Positions 1 through 13,480 of a DNA stretch of 64,000 nt are shown here, one piece after another. Every line of letters begins with the position of its first letter. Position 1 is the stretch's first letter. The notes below the pieces were generated by a model. The model did not search any database, was not told the origin of the DNA, and saw only the letters and a list, made by a program, of their open reading frames with translations. A program made the translations under genes and the position numbers. The stretch is from Scytalidium lignicola. Taxonomy: Eukaryota; Ascomycota; Leotiomycetes. Where the stretch lies: the NCBI GenBank assembly GCA_002812745.2, contig NCSJ02000109.1, positions 1 to 64,000 on the forward strand, in the 5' to 3' direction.

Positions 1-1130
1 GGGGGGGGAATGAGGCAATAATCGACGTGATTCAGCTGCAAAAAAGGAAAGAAATATTTTAGGGCTGAAGAATGAAAAAAACTTCTTATTGNAAAAAAAA
101 AAAAAGCAAAAATGCCAGACAGAAGATGAAAGTTGGAAGTTGTTGACAGATCACATCGTGAGTGAACTGGTACGAGCACGTCTCAGCCTTTTGCTTGATG
201 TACGTACGGGAAGGTGAATAGGAAGAGTTGGAAAACCGGAGTCCGCCGGACATGCATGGACTAACTATGCAGAACCAGTCCCAGCACAGTGGATGGAGGA
301 GAATTTTTATGCAAGGTTTTTGTACTGTACCTGTGTTCCTTGTGCCTTGCTTGCTTTCACTTTTTTCCCGTGACTTTTCGGTCACAAGTGGTGGGTATGG
401 CATAGACTAGTCTCGATTAGGTAGCGGGAGTGAGCGAAGCTGTTACAGCTTTGCAACGCTCCCACCCCTTACGAATCAACCATCATTCAGCACAACTAGT
501 GTATTACGTACGGATACGTACTATACCACGTGCTACAGGTGAACCGACAATCTAGAGAAGAAAACAAACTCTACATAAACCCAGGAATCAAACCAAAAAA
601 GCAAATTAATGGTAGGAACCGGTCATCCCTCAGTAGATATGACTGATCTGTCGCGAACTGAATCTGGGCCCTGCACAGCGTCTATTTCACAACGTGAACC
701 ATTTTTTATCCCACCGTGACCCTCAGTGACCACCAGCCAGCTCTCATTCTCGACTCGTGAAAACATGAAATCCATCACATCCTCCTGTCGAATCATTTCC
801 GCTGATGGATCCAAAAGGGGATAATTAACGCTTCCCGTTCGTTGCCGCTCATTTTATCATCAAGGACCGGTTCACGGGCAACCACCTTCAAATGAAGTGA
901 AGCATGCCTCTCAAACCAAGGACCTATCCATTAAATCACTGGCTGGCTATATTTAAACCTTATAAAACCGTTGTTCATCGGGATTTTCGGTCATCGATTG
1001 TTGCCACATTTGCGACTTCAACACAAAGGCAGAGTACCTCCGACGCAATCTCTATGCCTCTCCTCAGCGCCGAGAGATCCAATGGAATTTGTAGTATATC
1101 TCCACTGGCATTCATTCCTAAGTGATACTG
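1..1130. other. intergenic, no supported gene
   Basis: No open frame here looks like protein on either strand. The stretch holds an N beside a 13-base A run (position 92) and one copy of the GTACTGTAC word (322-330). An open frame at 904-1125 directly upstream of the first gene could contain a missed 5' exon with a mitochondrial presequence, but I cannot place a convincing splice donor. Confidence 0.5.
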
Positions 1131-2957
1131 ATGTCTGTAGTAGATGATATTTTGGAGGATGAACTATACAGATACACAAGGAATCGCTGGATGTACGTTC
1201 GACGTCCCTCTATTACTCCTGCTCTATCAATTGGCGCTGACTAGACATAGATACAATGAGTCCGAGCAGCTATCAAAAAGATATCTCAAATTTGACCTTC
1301 AACAGCTCCTGAAAGCTGCAGTTACAGCGGTCTCTAATGAGGGTGCTAGTCATTGCAAGCCTTGACCACGCGCAATCTATTGAAACTCGTGACTGACTTA
1401 AACTTTAGGTACTAGAGTTCTCAAGTGTCGTGAAGGGCTTAACAATAAAGCTTATCTGCTAACAATGAATAATGGTTCAGAGGTCTTTGCAAAGCTCCCC
1501 AATCCAATCGCAGGCCCTACTTATTATACAACGGCGTCAGAAGTAGCCACTCGCGCATTCGTAAGTACTTCTAGGGCCTGAGCTTGAGAACCCGCAACTA
1601 ACCTTAATGCTGTTAGCTGCGCGATGCATTGAATATTCCTACACCTCGTATCCTTGCTTGGTGTGCTGATCAAAACAATCCAGTTGGGGCAGAGTACATC
1701 CTAGAGGAAAAAGCCCCAGGCGTGCCACTGGGAAGTCTCTGGTATCAATGGCCAATGAAGTTCAAGCTTCAAATGATACAGCAGATTGTAGAAATAGAGC
1801 AGCAGCTTACGTCGACGAAGTTCATGAAATCCGGCTGCATTTACTTTAAGGGTGATATTCCTATCAGTACCGCCTTGGTAACTAAACCCCCACTACGATC
1901 ATCGCTACTCGAACGATTTACGTTGGGACCACTTGTCTCAAGCGGGCTATGGCGTGGCCATAGGGCTGGCATGGATATGCATAGAGGACCATGTGAGTAT
2001 TCTATTTAATTCATACGACCCGGCTGTGTTTTCTAATAGTACTTAGATAGCGAACGGCTTGAGTTCATGGAAGCTATGGCCAAAAACGAAATGCTGTTTA
2101 TCAAAACGCAAGCCCATCCTCGCATGAATTACCACCGATCCTCTTCAGAACCTGAGTTACCTCAAGAAGTGCTTGATCTCTTGAACCGGTACCTTCTACT
2201 TGCTCCAGCAATGGTGCCTCCATGTGGGACGACCGACACACATTCGCCAACACTGTGGCATCCGGACCTCCACCTGGACAATGTATATGTCAATCCTGAG
2301 TCAAAGCAAATCACTCGCATTATTGATTGGCAATCTGCTGCTGTTATGCCCTTCTTTTACCAATGTGGTGTCCCGAGAATGTTCAAGCATCCAGGGACAG
2401 TTGCTGATGGCTGGGCCTTGTCCGAGCTTCCAGACGATTATGACAGCCTTGACCAAAGCGAGAAGGCGAAGATTGACAGTGACCGACGAAGCGAGGCTTG
2501 CCATAAATATTACATGACTGAGACGAAGACCAAAAACCTGAGACATTGGGCTGCACTACAATTAGAAAATGCCGACGTGCGAATAGAACCATCACGCCTT
2601 GTCGTGAATGTATGGGAAGATCGCGATGTCTTTTTCTTTCGGCGGGCACTACTTAAAATTGTTGAGCAGTGGCAAGATCTTTGCCCAGAGTGTGGTCCAT
2701 GCCCAGTGAGCTTCAGTGAGCAGGAACTTGCATCGCACGCGGCTGAAGAAGAGAGCATGAGCAACGTTGGCGAAATATTAAGACTATTTCGAGAAAGTTG
2801 GGGACTGCCTCCAAATGGAATGGTAGATCCAGCTAAATTCAACCAGGTACGGACTGCTGTAGCGGAGCTCAGGGATTCCTTCATCGCGAATGCTGATGAT
2901 GAGGCGGAAAGGGAACTCTTTGCAAGGTTATGGCCGTATCAGGACGTGAACAGCTAA
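1131..2957 (+). CDS. AIM9-like aminoglycoside-phosphotransferase-fold protein
   Basis: Five exons: 1131-1192, 1251-1354, 1409-1560, 1617-1992, 2047-2957, giving 534 aa. The fold is the APH/choline-kinase type. The catalytic loop HPDLHLDN lies near residues 303-310 and the metal-binding segment IIDWQS near 323-328. An N-terminal block (RNRWIYNESEQLSKRY) and the phrase AGPTYYTTASEVAT are typical of the fungal AIM9 branch, whose yeast member is mitochondrial; the substrate is unknown. The second intron (1355-1408) uses a GC donor (gcaagc), and only this choice restores the family-like Cys and the frame. No obvious mitochondrial presequence follows the ATG at 1131, so a further 5' exon may be missing. 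The family call is from recalled motifs. Confidence 0.8.
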
Positions 2958-5900
2958 GGCCTCACGCTCACCACCTAATCTGGTTGTGAAGTTTCGCTTG
3001 TGGTAATTAACACTAAGAATCGTTGACTGCTTAGATTAACGTTGGATGTATATGCTGCTTTGAAGCTCATGCCGATGCATTTCACTACTAGCACTAACAA
3101 CGGATCTCCGGAGATATGGGTGGTTAGAGTTATCTTATGCTAACATAGATTGGTCATGTAAGCAATACTTGAAGGTGTTATGAGCGTCTGTGACGTATTT
3201 TTGTATAATAGAATTGTTAACTTCTCTGTTAATTACTTATTATGCTATTTTCGAAGGTGTCTTATAGTCGACTTGACATAAAGTGCCAAGAGCTTGTTGT
3301 AAGAGTGTTTAATGTTAAGATTGTGAAACTAGTAAGATTCGCAAATATTCAGTGTACTCAATTAAACAACAATAAGTTTAATTCAAAGCCATTACATCTT
3401 TGTACTTTCAACCTCTTTAGCACACACATTTAATAAATTTTATATATCCTTCTCTTCTGTCTTTTGATCTAATTACGACAAGACACTTCTCTTCTTCTTT
3501 GTAGTATAGAAGCAATTTCTTGTAGCATTACGCACCAATGTCTCAAAAGGCTCCGGTAAATTCCCTCAATAGTTTCAGGTCTCACTTCTGCCCTACGCAA
3601 GTCTTACAGCGTGACCTCTGCACCGTTTTGTTTATTTATTGAATATTATTTTAGATATTCTGNTTTTTTTGCTTTTTAGTTTCTTTTTATTATTATTATT
3701 TTATTTTATTATTTCTTCGCCTCAACGAAGACCAGGATCCCCCCTCTCTCACCGGTGAGATTTCCCGGCAGAAGATACAGGCAGCATCCCTTCTCATCTC
3801 ACATCTTCCGCGTAAGACCTTGCTCCGCCCTACGAGGGAAAAAAGGGGCACGAGGGGGTTGCTCGTGCAAGTTACGCTACACCACAGAATGGCAGTAAGA
3901 GGCGAGATGCTTCGGCATTTGGAGGCTTACTTCCGTGATGTAAGAACAGGGTCGGGACGCGGCATGCCGACCGGATCTGAACGGTACGGTCACTTCGGTG
4001 CTGACGAGAGATCTTCTCGGTCGGGGGCGTATAAATAATATTAGATGGAAATTAAAGATATAAGCAGGAACGACCGTTTGCCTCTTTATTTTTGTTAACA
4101 AAGCAAAAAGTGTGTGTGTGGCGGCATTGACGTAATTGCTGTGCCTTTTTGGATCGGTGGGAAAGGGTTGGTGGCTTGGAAGAGCACGTTTTCCTTGCCG
4201 CCGCCTAAGAGTTGATATCATAATCTTCATAATCATCATGGGTATTCAGACTTTGGCACCCCACTGTAGATACTGGTATCCCCATGGATGCGGACATTCG
4301 TGCCAGTACCGGTGATTACAATTAACTAGACCGGCAGAACCATCCATCCGTCTGCCCCCAAGGAAGTACGGTGGCCGTTTAGCCGGATGCTTTCTTCTAT
4401 CCATGAAGATAGATGCGCAACTAAGAGGCATAATTCCTACTCGACGACGACATCCGCATAATGAAGACAACGAGCCTGCAGGTATGACGGGTGTTTCAGA
4501 AATCATAATAGGGGTTTCTATTATACTTACACATCACCTAACAACAATGACAGCCTTTCTTATTGTTCCTTACATAAAATAATAGACTTTGCTACATACA
4601 AGGAATAACTGGCCCAGTAAAAACAAAAAAAAAAACCATCTCGTGCCCGAGGAATGACTGTGCGAAACGGCCCAATGTGCAGCACAGTAAGAAGTTAAGC
4701 ATGCGCATAATCTTTCGAGAAAGAAAAAATCCCGTAGCCATGGCAATCAATCCCCCTCCCCTGAAAACAAGGCGGGGGAGGGATTCAGGATTTAGGGATA
4801 TCTGGGACATAATTCCAGGGCCGTAGGTTTTCTTTTATTTTTTGTGCATTTTCATACGGAGTTAAGATGCCGGTAGTTGGTTGGGAGCTAATAATCACCG
4901 TGCTTCTCTTTTTGGATATTGCTCTTTGCTGACTGGCTTTTCCTCATCGATAGTGCTTCTTGAAGCGTTCCGTGCCGATACAAGCTAATTACACTCGAGG
5001 CTTTCGTTTGAGAAGAAGGCTACTAATTCGTACTAATTTCACTTTGAAATACGTCCACTTACTGTGTAAGTCTCTAGTAACGTACCGGTGGTAGCTTATC
5101 TCATACCGTCTGATGCTAACTAACTTAAGTTACTAGTGATTAGAAGTTAGTGATCACAAGTGACAAGGATATTATTAGATCTTCTCAAACGGTTTCTTCG
5201 GATCTACCCTTCCCTTTCCTTTTCTCTCCTAAGCCTCATTTGATTTTCTCATCCATCCCGCAGTAAACGGTTTGCAGCAAACGGTTCGCAGCTCTTCCTG
5301 TAGACGGAAATCAAACCGGTTAAAAATCCTTTGATGTAGTGTACTTACGTACTATAATGCCAACCAAAAAACAAAACAATATGATTCTCCACTTCTGAGT
5401 ATTATGTGTTATGCATGCCAAAAGAATATGAAAAGAAAATTTCCCGGTATACTTTGTGCTGTACTTGAAACATCATATTGCAGATCTGATATGCCGACAA
5501 AGAAATGCTACAATCTCCAGTCCACTTCACCCAAACGAATAACGTAAGGTACAGTACGTACCACCAGCCCCTCCACATCTAGAAGCATTGGCTGCTGACA
5601 CACCACGTAAGGCGCGTTCGTTACAACCTCTGGGCCGTATCAGGGCCAGTCGGAGCCCGGACGGAAAGAAGGAGATATGCTCACCCTGGTCACACATCTG
5701 GATGAGTAAACTTCGTCACCACGTGGAGGAAGGTACAGGAACAACATCCGTTTGGCACCCGGCGCACCCATTTCTGCGGGCCAGGGGGAAGAGGAGAAGG
5801 TGAACGTAACGGAAGAGAAGGACGGGGTGTCCGTTGCACCACTTGAAGCAAGGAATTCAACTGACGAAGGGGAAAAGAGCGACATCGTACATACATTGTG

Positions 5901-8778
5901 CATATATTTTGCATTGCATGGGGCATGTACATATGCATATATGCAACTCATACGTATTCATGAGAAGGCGAATTAACATACGATTCCCCATATTGGGTAC
6001 GACTCTATAGCTTAAGAGACTAGACACGTGGACGGGCTAGACATGGAAGACGAAAAGCATTTTGNTTTTTTTGCTGGCAATAAAGAGAGAGAGNAAAAAA
6101 AGGAGAAAGGAGAAAATTTTCTCATTCGTTGTACAGCGCACGAATGAGCAAATTTGGCCTATGGAAATTTTCGATAGTTTTATGTTGTACAACATTTTTT
6201 TTCTTCCTTGGGTGACATCTCAAAAATTAACAAATTAAAAAATTTCCTCAAAAATAATATTTTATTTTACTTTTTTCCCCAGCAATAATTACAGTAGATG
6301 GATGACAAAGAGAGCGCTCACGCATAGGATCAAACTAATGTGGAGCTTATCTCTCCTTGTTCGTAACGGCCTCGACCTTGACCTTGACCTTACCCCGTTT
6401 CATTTTCATTTCTCAGGCTCTTCTTTTTCCTTTTTTTAATCCATTATTCGACTCACGGTTAGGCCTAGACGTGCGGTCCGTCCGCGCGCGCTCGCCAACT
6501 TCGAGCATAAGGCTGACTGTGGTCTGATGAAAATGGATGACAAAGGGGACGGGATTAAGAAGTAAGGAAAAAAGGAAGTTGTGTAGCCGATGCACGGATT
6601 TTCCCAACTGTAGACGCCCGGCCACTGCCCATGCCCCAAAGCCAAACTAGGTTTTGAAGGACGGGACTCATTTACCTCCCCCGAAAATTCTTCTTGCGTG
6701 GGGTAAAAACCGCCTGACTATGATTCTATGATATCGAAATCGGTCGTGATTTCCTTCTTGTTCCTCGGAATTTCAAATTGAACAGCGAGGGGAAAGAAAA
6801 TTTTCTTTCTACTTTTCCCTTTTCGAATCTTGGGGATACCATCGNTTTTTTTTGTGGAGGCGACCAAGATACCCAAATCATTAGCCCAAAAAAATAACTG
6901 GAAAGAGCTCCTAGATTTGTTGGTCTTTGCGGTGTCGGAGCGGGTTGAACCGCCAAACCATCCCGCTTGCCACCGTCGCCACTCTCACAACACAAGCCAT
7001 GCCCATCAAGGTCTTCGGTTGGCGGTGGTTGGGATCTTGGCTAATGTTTTTTTCTTCTCCGGCAACCAGAATATTTTATTCATTTAATTCTTTTATTAAT
7101 TTTCTTTAATCTAGAACGATATAATAAAATAATAAAGTAAAAGTGGGTACAAACGAGGTAATATTTCTACGGGCTTAGAGCAGCAAGTGCTGTGGAGCCT
7201 GGCTTGCTTCTCTTTTGCTGCCTTTAGAGACGGGACAATCACACCTTTACCCTTCAGAAGATTTTAGGTTGACTCATCATCGTGTTGGACTTCTACGGGT
7301 CTCGAACAAGAGCCCGAGTGGGTATTCAATCTATGTTGCTACGTAATCCTCCACCAAGTATGTACCATGGAGATTGGTGACTACCACAGTACTATTGTGA
7401 TTGATGCGTCGAGGAATAATTATGGCTGTTCACTACCGAGACTCGAAAACTATCATTATAATCATCAAGGCTACTATGCCTTGCGTGTACGGTAAGTATA
7501 CTTTCGGCTACGTCGACTCCCTTCTCGTTTCTTCGATCTTCGATACTATAATGAAAATCTGGTTACCTGTTTGGTTTCACAATTTGATCCACTGCCTTGT
7601 TGGCTGGCCTCTTTGCGAACCACTGTTGCCTGTAGCTGGCATGCTTCTTGCACATCTAAAACACAATGATACGTTGTCTTTCTACTCTACGCAGGCGCAG
7701 CTGTGCACTGCCTGGATTCAATAATAGGAGTCATATATTATCGCCTTGACTGGCCCTCGATAAGAGTCAATGGTGCAGTGGAGGTTGGGAGAGACATGAT
7801 GCTACTATTAGGTATCCATATTCTCATTTGGATTTTCTTGCTGCCTGCTTCTGTTTCTGTTTCTTCTGTCGTTGTCAATCCAAGTTAAAATTTTGTGCTA
7901 TATCATCACTAGGATATGATAGATACTATCACTGTGTGGTGGTACAGACACCAAGTTTCATGCTATTAAGTGAGCTCTATATGTGCAATTTTCATGAGCG
8001 CCCAACACATTGTTGCAAACTTAGAGACATTAGTCTATCTAATGGAGAAAGATATCCTTTCCTAATTTTCTAATACTAGTAAGTAATTGATACTAGTTAA
8101 TACAAATGCGTTGTATGATATATTGTGCAGAATCGATATTCCTACTTTGGTATTTAAAGGAGAGTATTTGAAATGCGAGGATCAGAGAGTAAGAGTTTGG
8201 AGACCTGATTTGATAAGACATAAGGTTTATTCCTAAAAATATGTTATGCGACCTTGGGATATTAACAGTAGGTTGGGCCATATTATTCAATATTGCCTAG
8301 ATTATAGTACTGAAGAAAAGGAAGGTGAATCAAGTCGTGGGCTGCGAGCGTAAGTTTTAAGGAGCATGGTTCATAAGTTTCTTTGACTTCTAAAACATCA
8401 CCTTTGGTGAGCTTTTAGCGTTTGCTAGATTTTTTATTAGCTGATTCAGACATGCAACAAAATCTCGTAACGTATCTCCATCAAGGTATCTGGATGTTAC
8501 TAGCGATGAAATTGAATTTTAGCCTAACATTTAAGGTTCAAATATTCACGTGATAATATTTACAAGCAAACACATCAAACTCTACCAACGTCCCGCATCA
8601 GCAATCTATCAACAGCCATCATTCCAGTCCAATATGTATGCGCCAAACATATTGCAGGGAGGCCATTGACAGACGAGAAGCTGTAGATACGTTGTTTGAT
8701 TGATATCAACTGCGCATATCCATGAATAAGCTTTAAATTCCGCAAAACCCCGCTCTTTCCTCATACCCAACCGCCGCC
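2958..8778. other. 5.8-kb gene-poor AT-rich region
   Basis: I found no gene I can support. The region is rich in A/T homopolymers, including Ns at 3663, 6065, 6094 and 6845. It has short hydrophobic open frames around 7400-8070 that look like by-products of T-rich sequence, and one GTACAGTAC word (5549-5557). No terminal repeats or transposase motifs were seen, though a heavily decayed element cannot be excluded by eye. Confidence 0.45.
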
Positions 8779-9494
8779 ATGACATCCCGCCTTGTCCTCG
8801 TCATAGGGGACCTCCATATCCCAGACCGAGCAATGGACATACCAGCAAAGGTATATAATTTATATCTATTTAGATCCCTACAGCTTCAGCCAAGCTAACT
8901 AGCGCACAGTTCAAGAAGCTTCTCACTCCAGGTAAAATCGGACAGACGTTATGTTTAGGCAACCTCACCGATAAGCCCACATATGAATACCTGCGCTCTA
9001 TAGCTCCAGACCTGAAGATTGTCAAGGGGCGCTACGATACCGAAGCAACATCATTACCACTATCGCAAGTTGTCACCCATGGACAGTTGCGCATTGGATT
9101 TCTAGAGGGTTTTACTGTCGTGTCACCTGGTGAAATGGATCTTTTACTCGCGGAGGCGAATAAGCTGGATGTGGATGTGTTGTGTTGGGGAGGTACTCAT
9201 AGGTTTGATGCCTATGAGTATGAGAACAAGTTCTTCGTTAATCCAGGGAGTGCCACGGGAGCTTTCACTACCGGGTGGGTTGGTGAGGGGGAGGAGATGG
9301 TGCCGAGCTTTTGCCTTATGGATGTGAGTGGCTCCTTGTTCAGATCTCCCTTGCCGCATTCAATTCTAACAGGTTTATAGGTGCAGGGTATCTCATTAAC
9401 GCTCTATGTATACCAGCTGAGAAAGGATGCCAACGGAGTACAGAGTGTAGGCGTGGAGAAAATTACTTATACCAAGAATGTTGGCGGAACATGA
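8779..9494 (+). CDS. VPS29: Vps29, retromer subunit
   Basis: Three exons (8779-8850, 8910-9323, 9381-9494) give 199 aa, close to the usual length of about 180-200. Vps29 is a metallophosphoesterase-fold scaffold of the retromer complex, which returns cargo from endosomes to the Golgi. The fold's metal-site segments are visible: GDLHIPDR near the N-terminus, GNLTDKPTYEYL, a VKGRYD segment, VTHGQLRIGFLEG, and the C-terminal HRFDAYEYENKFFVNPGS block. The C-terminal beta strand is encoded by exon 3 (SLTLYVYQLRKDANG). Introns are 59 and 57 nt with clear donors and acceptors. The start is in good context (GCCGCCATGA). Nothing looks broken. Confidence 0.93.
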
Positions 9495-9803
9495 TAATTG
9501 CGAATAGGAAGATAGATTTGGGCTTTGGAGTAATTAAGTTTGGCGAAATAAGGTTGGCCCTTGGACAGGAGCGGTGCTATGCCTGCACTAGTAGCCATCT
9601 GGTCCTAGGAGATTGGTAGCTAATATCATGTAGGTAATCAATCCTACCGAGTTGCTCTCTTCTATAACTCTGATAATAAACCTGGAGAGATCAAAAAAAA
9701 TTCTATTGGTATCATATGAGACAGCCTATTAAAAGGGCCTGATTTCAAGGTAATCATAATCGCTCATCCGAACTCCTTACTGAAAATCCAAAGTTCATAT
9801 CGT
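9495..9803. other. convergent intergenic spacer
   Basis: 309 bp between the VPS29 and shugoshin stop codons, which face each other. It presumably holds both 3' UTRs. I see no gene in it. Confidence 0.6.
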
Positions 9804-11960
9804 TCATGAAATCATGCTCCTCCTCCTTGCCAATACTCTTTCCATCCTCTCCTCTCTATTCGTACTAGCTGTAGCTACCGTTTGCCTTCGACTGGCCCTC
9901 ATCGGACCTCCCTTGTCTGAAGCATCGACATCAGAAGTTTCTCCTTGGCTTAATGTGCTAATTTCTTGTGGAATAGAAGAATGCCGTTTTAAACCTTTTG
10001 CGGGCGCCTTGTCTTGGTCTGTTTTGTTTGGCTCTGTCGGAGGTGAGGAAGTTCTGAGTTCGTATATATCCGGTTTAGCCTGCTCTTTATTACTGGGAAC
10101 GTCTTCTTGCCGCGCAGCTAGCCTGGATCTTCTCCTCTCTGCTAGTAAAGCTGATATCCCACTACTCGGTACAGCTTTTGAGACGTCTGGCTCGCTCTCC
10201 TGTAGGATCGATTCGCGCCGTCTTCTATGAGTAGTGATACTACTGGGTAACTCCCTCGAAGTTGATGTCTTCCCACTTAGTGGGCTATTCGTATCTGATC
10301 TTTCTGGATTTGCCATAGGCATGCTTTTCCAGTCATCATCTGTCCCGGGTTCTGGTTTTACTTTTATAGCTGTCTGGGGACCGCCTTCTTCATCCGACTT
10401 CACATTACTCAACCTATGGAGAGCATTTCTTTCTCCGGTTACTGCATCGACTAATTCCTTGGTCGGCCTTCGCATCTTATCACGTAGATTTGGTTCTGCG
10501 TAGCTTACGGCTGGTCTAGCTCTCCGACTTGGTCGTGGACCTTCGATCCCCGGTTTTAGTTCTGACGGAGGGGGAGTATCTCGCGATTCAGCTCTGGGTG
10601 CAGATGGCTCAGACGACAGTGGGGAAAATATATCCAAAGTTGCTGGGGTTTCGGGCTCTGGTACGATATCTACTTTTCCCACAATAGTCTCTTTCGGTTC
10701 CTGTGGGACTACTATTGTTTGCTTGCGTTCGGTGGGACGGGGTTTAGTGATATCAGAAACTTCGACCTTAATATCCTTCGTGGCTCTTTGCCCTGCCTTC
10801 CCACCTTTCCTAGGAGAATCGTTCACACTTTTTGGCGCAAGAATCCTTCTGTTATCGATTGATTGAGTTGTGGATGATTTTTCTTTTGTTCTCCGAGTAA
10901 CTCCAACCTCTCTGGTGAGGCTATTGGCAGGCTTTTCGGGAACTACTTCTGGTATCTGTTGATCCTTTTGCTCTCCATTTACCCTCATGTATTTGAACTC
11001 ATCGGGAGAAGTCTCCACCGGCTTGGATATGTTATCGCGCTCGTCATCTTCCCTGACACTCAACTTCCTCTTGGCTCCAATTTTAAGTGCTGGCGTTGTG
11101 GTTTCTCTAGTCCCCTGTACAGGTTCAAATCTGCTTTGTCGTCTAGTAGTTGTCGTGCCAATACTATCTTTGCGTTTTTTCCTCTGCTCTAAGTTTATTG
11201 ACAAGGAAAGATCTACGCTGGGAAGGTTGTTTTGATCATTATTTCGTGTCCGTATAGGCAAATCTATTTTGACTGGATCTTCGTCGACAAATTGTGAAAC
11301 AGGTGGAGATCCAATCTCCGGAGAGTCTGTTGAATTTACCTCTTCTACGAGGTCCGCAATTTCATGCTGTCTGCTATGCTGTCAGTTCAAGGGACCTTTT
11401 TCTTAGAAGAGGGTGCTGTATACTCAAGCGTTCTCCGAGGGTAGAATTTATCCTCAACGATCGTGGGTAATTTGCCCTCCTGAGCTGCAACAGCTTCACT
11501 CAAGGTATACCCGTTCTTCCAGTTCCTCTGATCAGGGCTACGATGGGGGCTCGTTCGTAATAGCTTTCCAGTTCGTGGTGACCTTGGACTGGATGGAGCT
11601 TCATCACCAAGGGTGGAGATCAGTGCTACTATTTCCGCCAATTTTGTATCCACCTGCGATTTAATTCCAGCTGCATGTTGCGCCACTCGTCGAGCCCGTC
11701 CATTCTGCAACTCGGCCTCGAGCTGTAACACCTGTTGTCGCAGTCGCAGATTCTCTGCTAATAATCTCGAAGTCTCATTCTCTAAACTTCGAATTCGTAA
11801 TGACTGTGTTGAATTTACTCGTGCTATATCGCGATTCTGGCGTATGAATTTGCGCTTGACTATTTCCACATGTCAGTAATCTAAAGATACCCCAAAGTTG
11901 CTACTACTTACGAGACTCTAGGCTTTCTGCACCCACTGAGGGCTCATTGAGGCGGGCCAT
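9804..11960 (-). CDS. SGO1: Shugoshin, centromeric cohesin protector
   Basis: Three exons on the minus strand: 11960-11912, 11859-11424, 11373-9804, giving 684 aa. Shugoshins recruit PP2A-B56 to protect centromeric cohesin and help load the chromosomal passenger complex. The N-terminal coiled coil starts at KRKFIRQNRDIARVNS and runs through the leucine-rich helix to about residue 85. The C-terminal basic shugoshin motif (PSRRARPAVSYAEPNLRDKM) lies near residues 442-462. A conserved block SPEIGSPPVSQFVDEDPVKI follows exon 3's start. The middle is long, polar and disordered, as usual. The second intron (11423-11374, 50 nt, donor GTATAC) is inferred from frame restoration and is the least certain boundary. 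It shares a divergent spacer with DAD2. Confidence 0.88.
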
Positions 11961-12376
11961 CGATGATGGGCATGCGGCAAAGTAGCAGTTATTTAAAGTT
12001 ATTTATTTAAATGGCTGTTTGCTCTTAAGATCGGCTCACAGATAAACTAGGACTCGCATGGTTCTAGATAGGAGATGGTGTGTAAAGATATTTTGTGATG
12101 TGTTGTTTACTTCTGGCTAAAAGTAGTTTAGCGTGGGATTGGCTGCATTAAACCTAATCTCACCGCAAACCCCACTATCACATGCGTCGTCTGGCATGAC
12201 GAAGGAACCAACAGAGTCGTAGCAAATGTACTCTCCATTTTGTTGCAAATATCTCTTTCCTTGAATAGGACCCAGTAGGGTATTATATCATTCCATAGGT
12301 GCAACAAGAGCACCTTCCTCATTTTATTCTCCTAACAATAGTCGTCGTCGGCCAATCTTTCTACTTCTCAGAAGCA
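11961..12376. promoter_or_regulatory. Divergent promoter of shugoshin and DAD2
   Basis: A 416-bp spacer separates the start codons of two genes needed for chromosome segregation, read in opposite directions. It must contain both promoters and 5' UTRs. I recognise no specific operator. Shared cell-cycle control is an inference from the arrangement. Confidence 0.55.
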
Positions 12377-12935
12377 ATGTCTTACTCTTCGCGACCCCTC
12401 CCATCGCACTTGCGACAGCCCTCAACGTCAGGCAATTCCAATACTGCATCAATAGGACAATCACCAATTCTTCTAGCACGTATAAATGAAAAGAAAGCCG
12501 AGCTCGAGAATCTGAAGCAGCTACGGGATTTAAGTGCCGGGTTAGCAGCACAGATGCAAATGCTGGAACAAAAGCTACAAACATTATCTGATGGAACGGA
12601 AGGTATTTCATGAGATGGACTGTTAATAATGAACGTCTACTGAGTCAATATTCTACAGCTATTGCAACGGTCCTTGGGAATTGGCATAGTGTCCTCCAAG
12701 CTATTAATATGGCCTCGGGTAGGTCTAAAGATCTGCGTGCTATAACGGTCTTACTGATGAAGAAATAGCGAAAATACCAAAGCCCAAAGATGCAGAAGGA
12801 GCAGGAGGAGAGGATGTGGTAGAGCGTACACCAGAGTCGGAGGTGCCTTTACCGCAAACCCTTGTGAGAATACCAACAGAGCATGCACCGACGCTACAAG
12901 CCGCCACAAGTGCAATAGAGAATGCCGAAGAATAG
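12377..12935 (+). CDS. DAD2: DASH complex subunit Dad2
   Basis: Three exons (12377-12602, 12659-12718, 12769-12935) encode 150 aa. DASH/Dam1 is the fungal ring complex coupling kinetochores to spindle microtubules. The family hallmark is clear: a Ser/Pro-rich N-terminus, then LLARINEKKAELENLKQLRD and LAAQMQMLEQKLQTLSDGTE (helix 1), then IATVLGNWHSVLQAINMAS after intron 1 (helix 2). The C-terminus ends with PLPQTLVRIPTE, also familiar from filamentous-fungal Dad2. Splice phases agree across both introns. It is divergent from shugoshin and followed on the same strand by the TPX2-like protein. Confidence 0.92.
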
Positions 12936-13480
12936 GGATGATAAAAAATTCATGTCGATATCAAAAGAAGGCGTTTGGGAATTTGATGTTATTAGCTCTA
13001 GGGAATATGGAAATTGGAGTTGGCTGTTCCCGATACCCAGATAAATTAATACTTAGATCTACAGAGGGATGCAATATACGTAGGAATAATAATGACGCAT
13101 TATTCACATTTACTAATTCTTCAATTCTTATATGTACAATTCAAATCCGTAAATGCTGTCGCGTCTTTGAATTCACGCGACAATTTCGCGTATTATCTTG
13201 AATTGGCATTGTTGTTGCTCTGGCGACGAAGTGGACTTCGCTCCTTCCATGTTAATAAGCGTATACGAAGATCTCCGGCACCCATGTTTCGCGACGTTAC
13301 AAAGATCTTAGAAGAATAAGCATCTCTCATTGAATTGTGCACCCGAAGGCATTACTTCATTAACACTTGGCATAATTGCATTTCTGCTCTGCAGCCAATC
13401 CGCTTCCTCAGACGCACTCAAGGGAGCGCATTTCGCGACATTACTATTACTATCACTCACTCCTCTGTCAACTCAGGATT
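12936..13480. other. intergenic spacer
   Basis: 545 bp between DAD2 and the next gene on the same strand. No gene seen; presumed DAD2 3' UTR and promoter of the next gene. Confidence 0.5.

Noticed and set aside
7401..8073. Overlapping plus-strand open frames in the left gene-poor region
   Set aside because: They have non-ATG or poor starts, hydrophobic runs from T-rich DNA, and no splice pattern joining them into a sensible protein.
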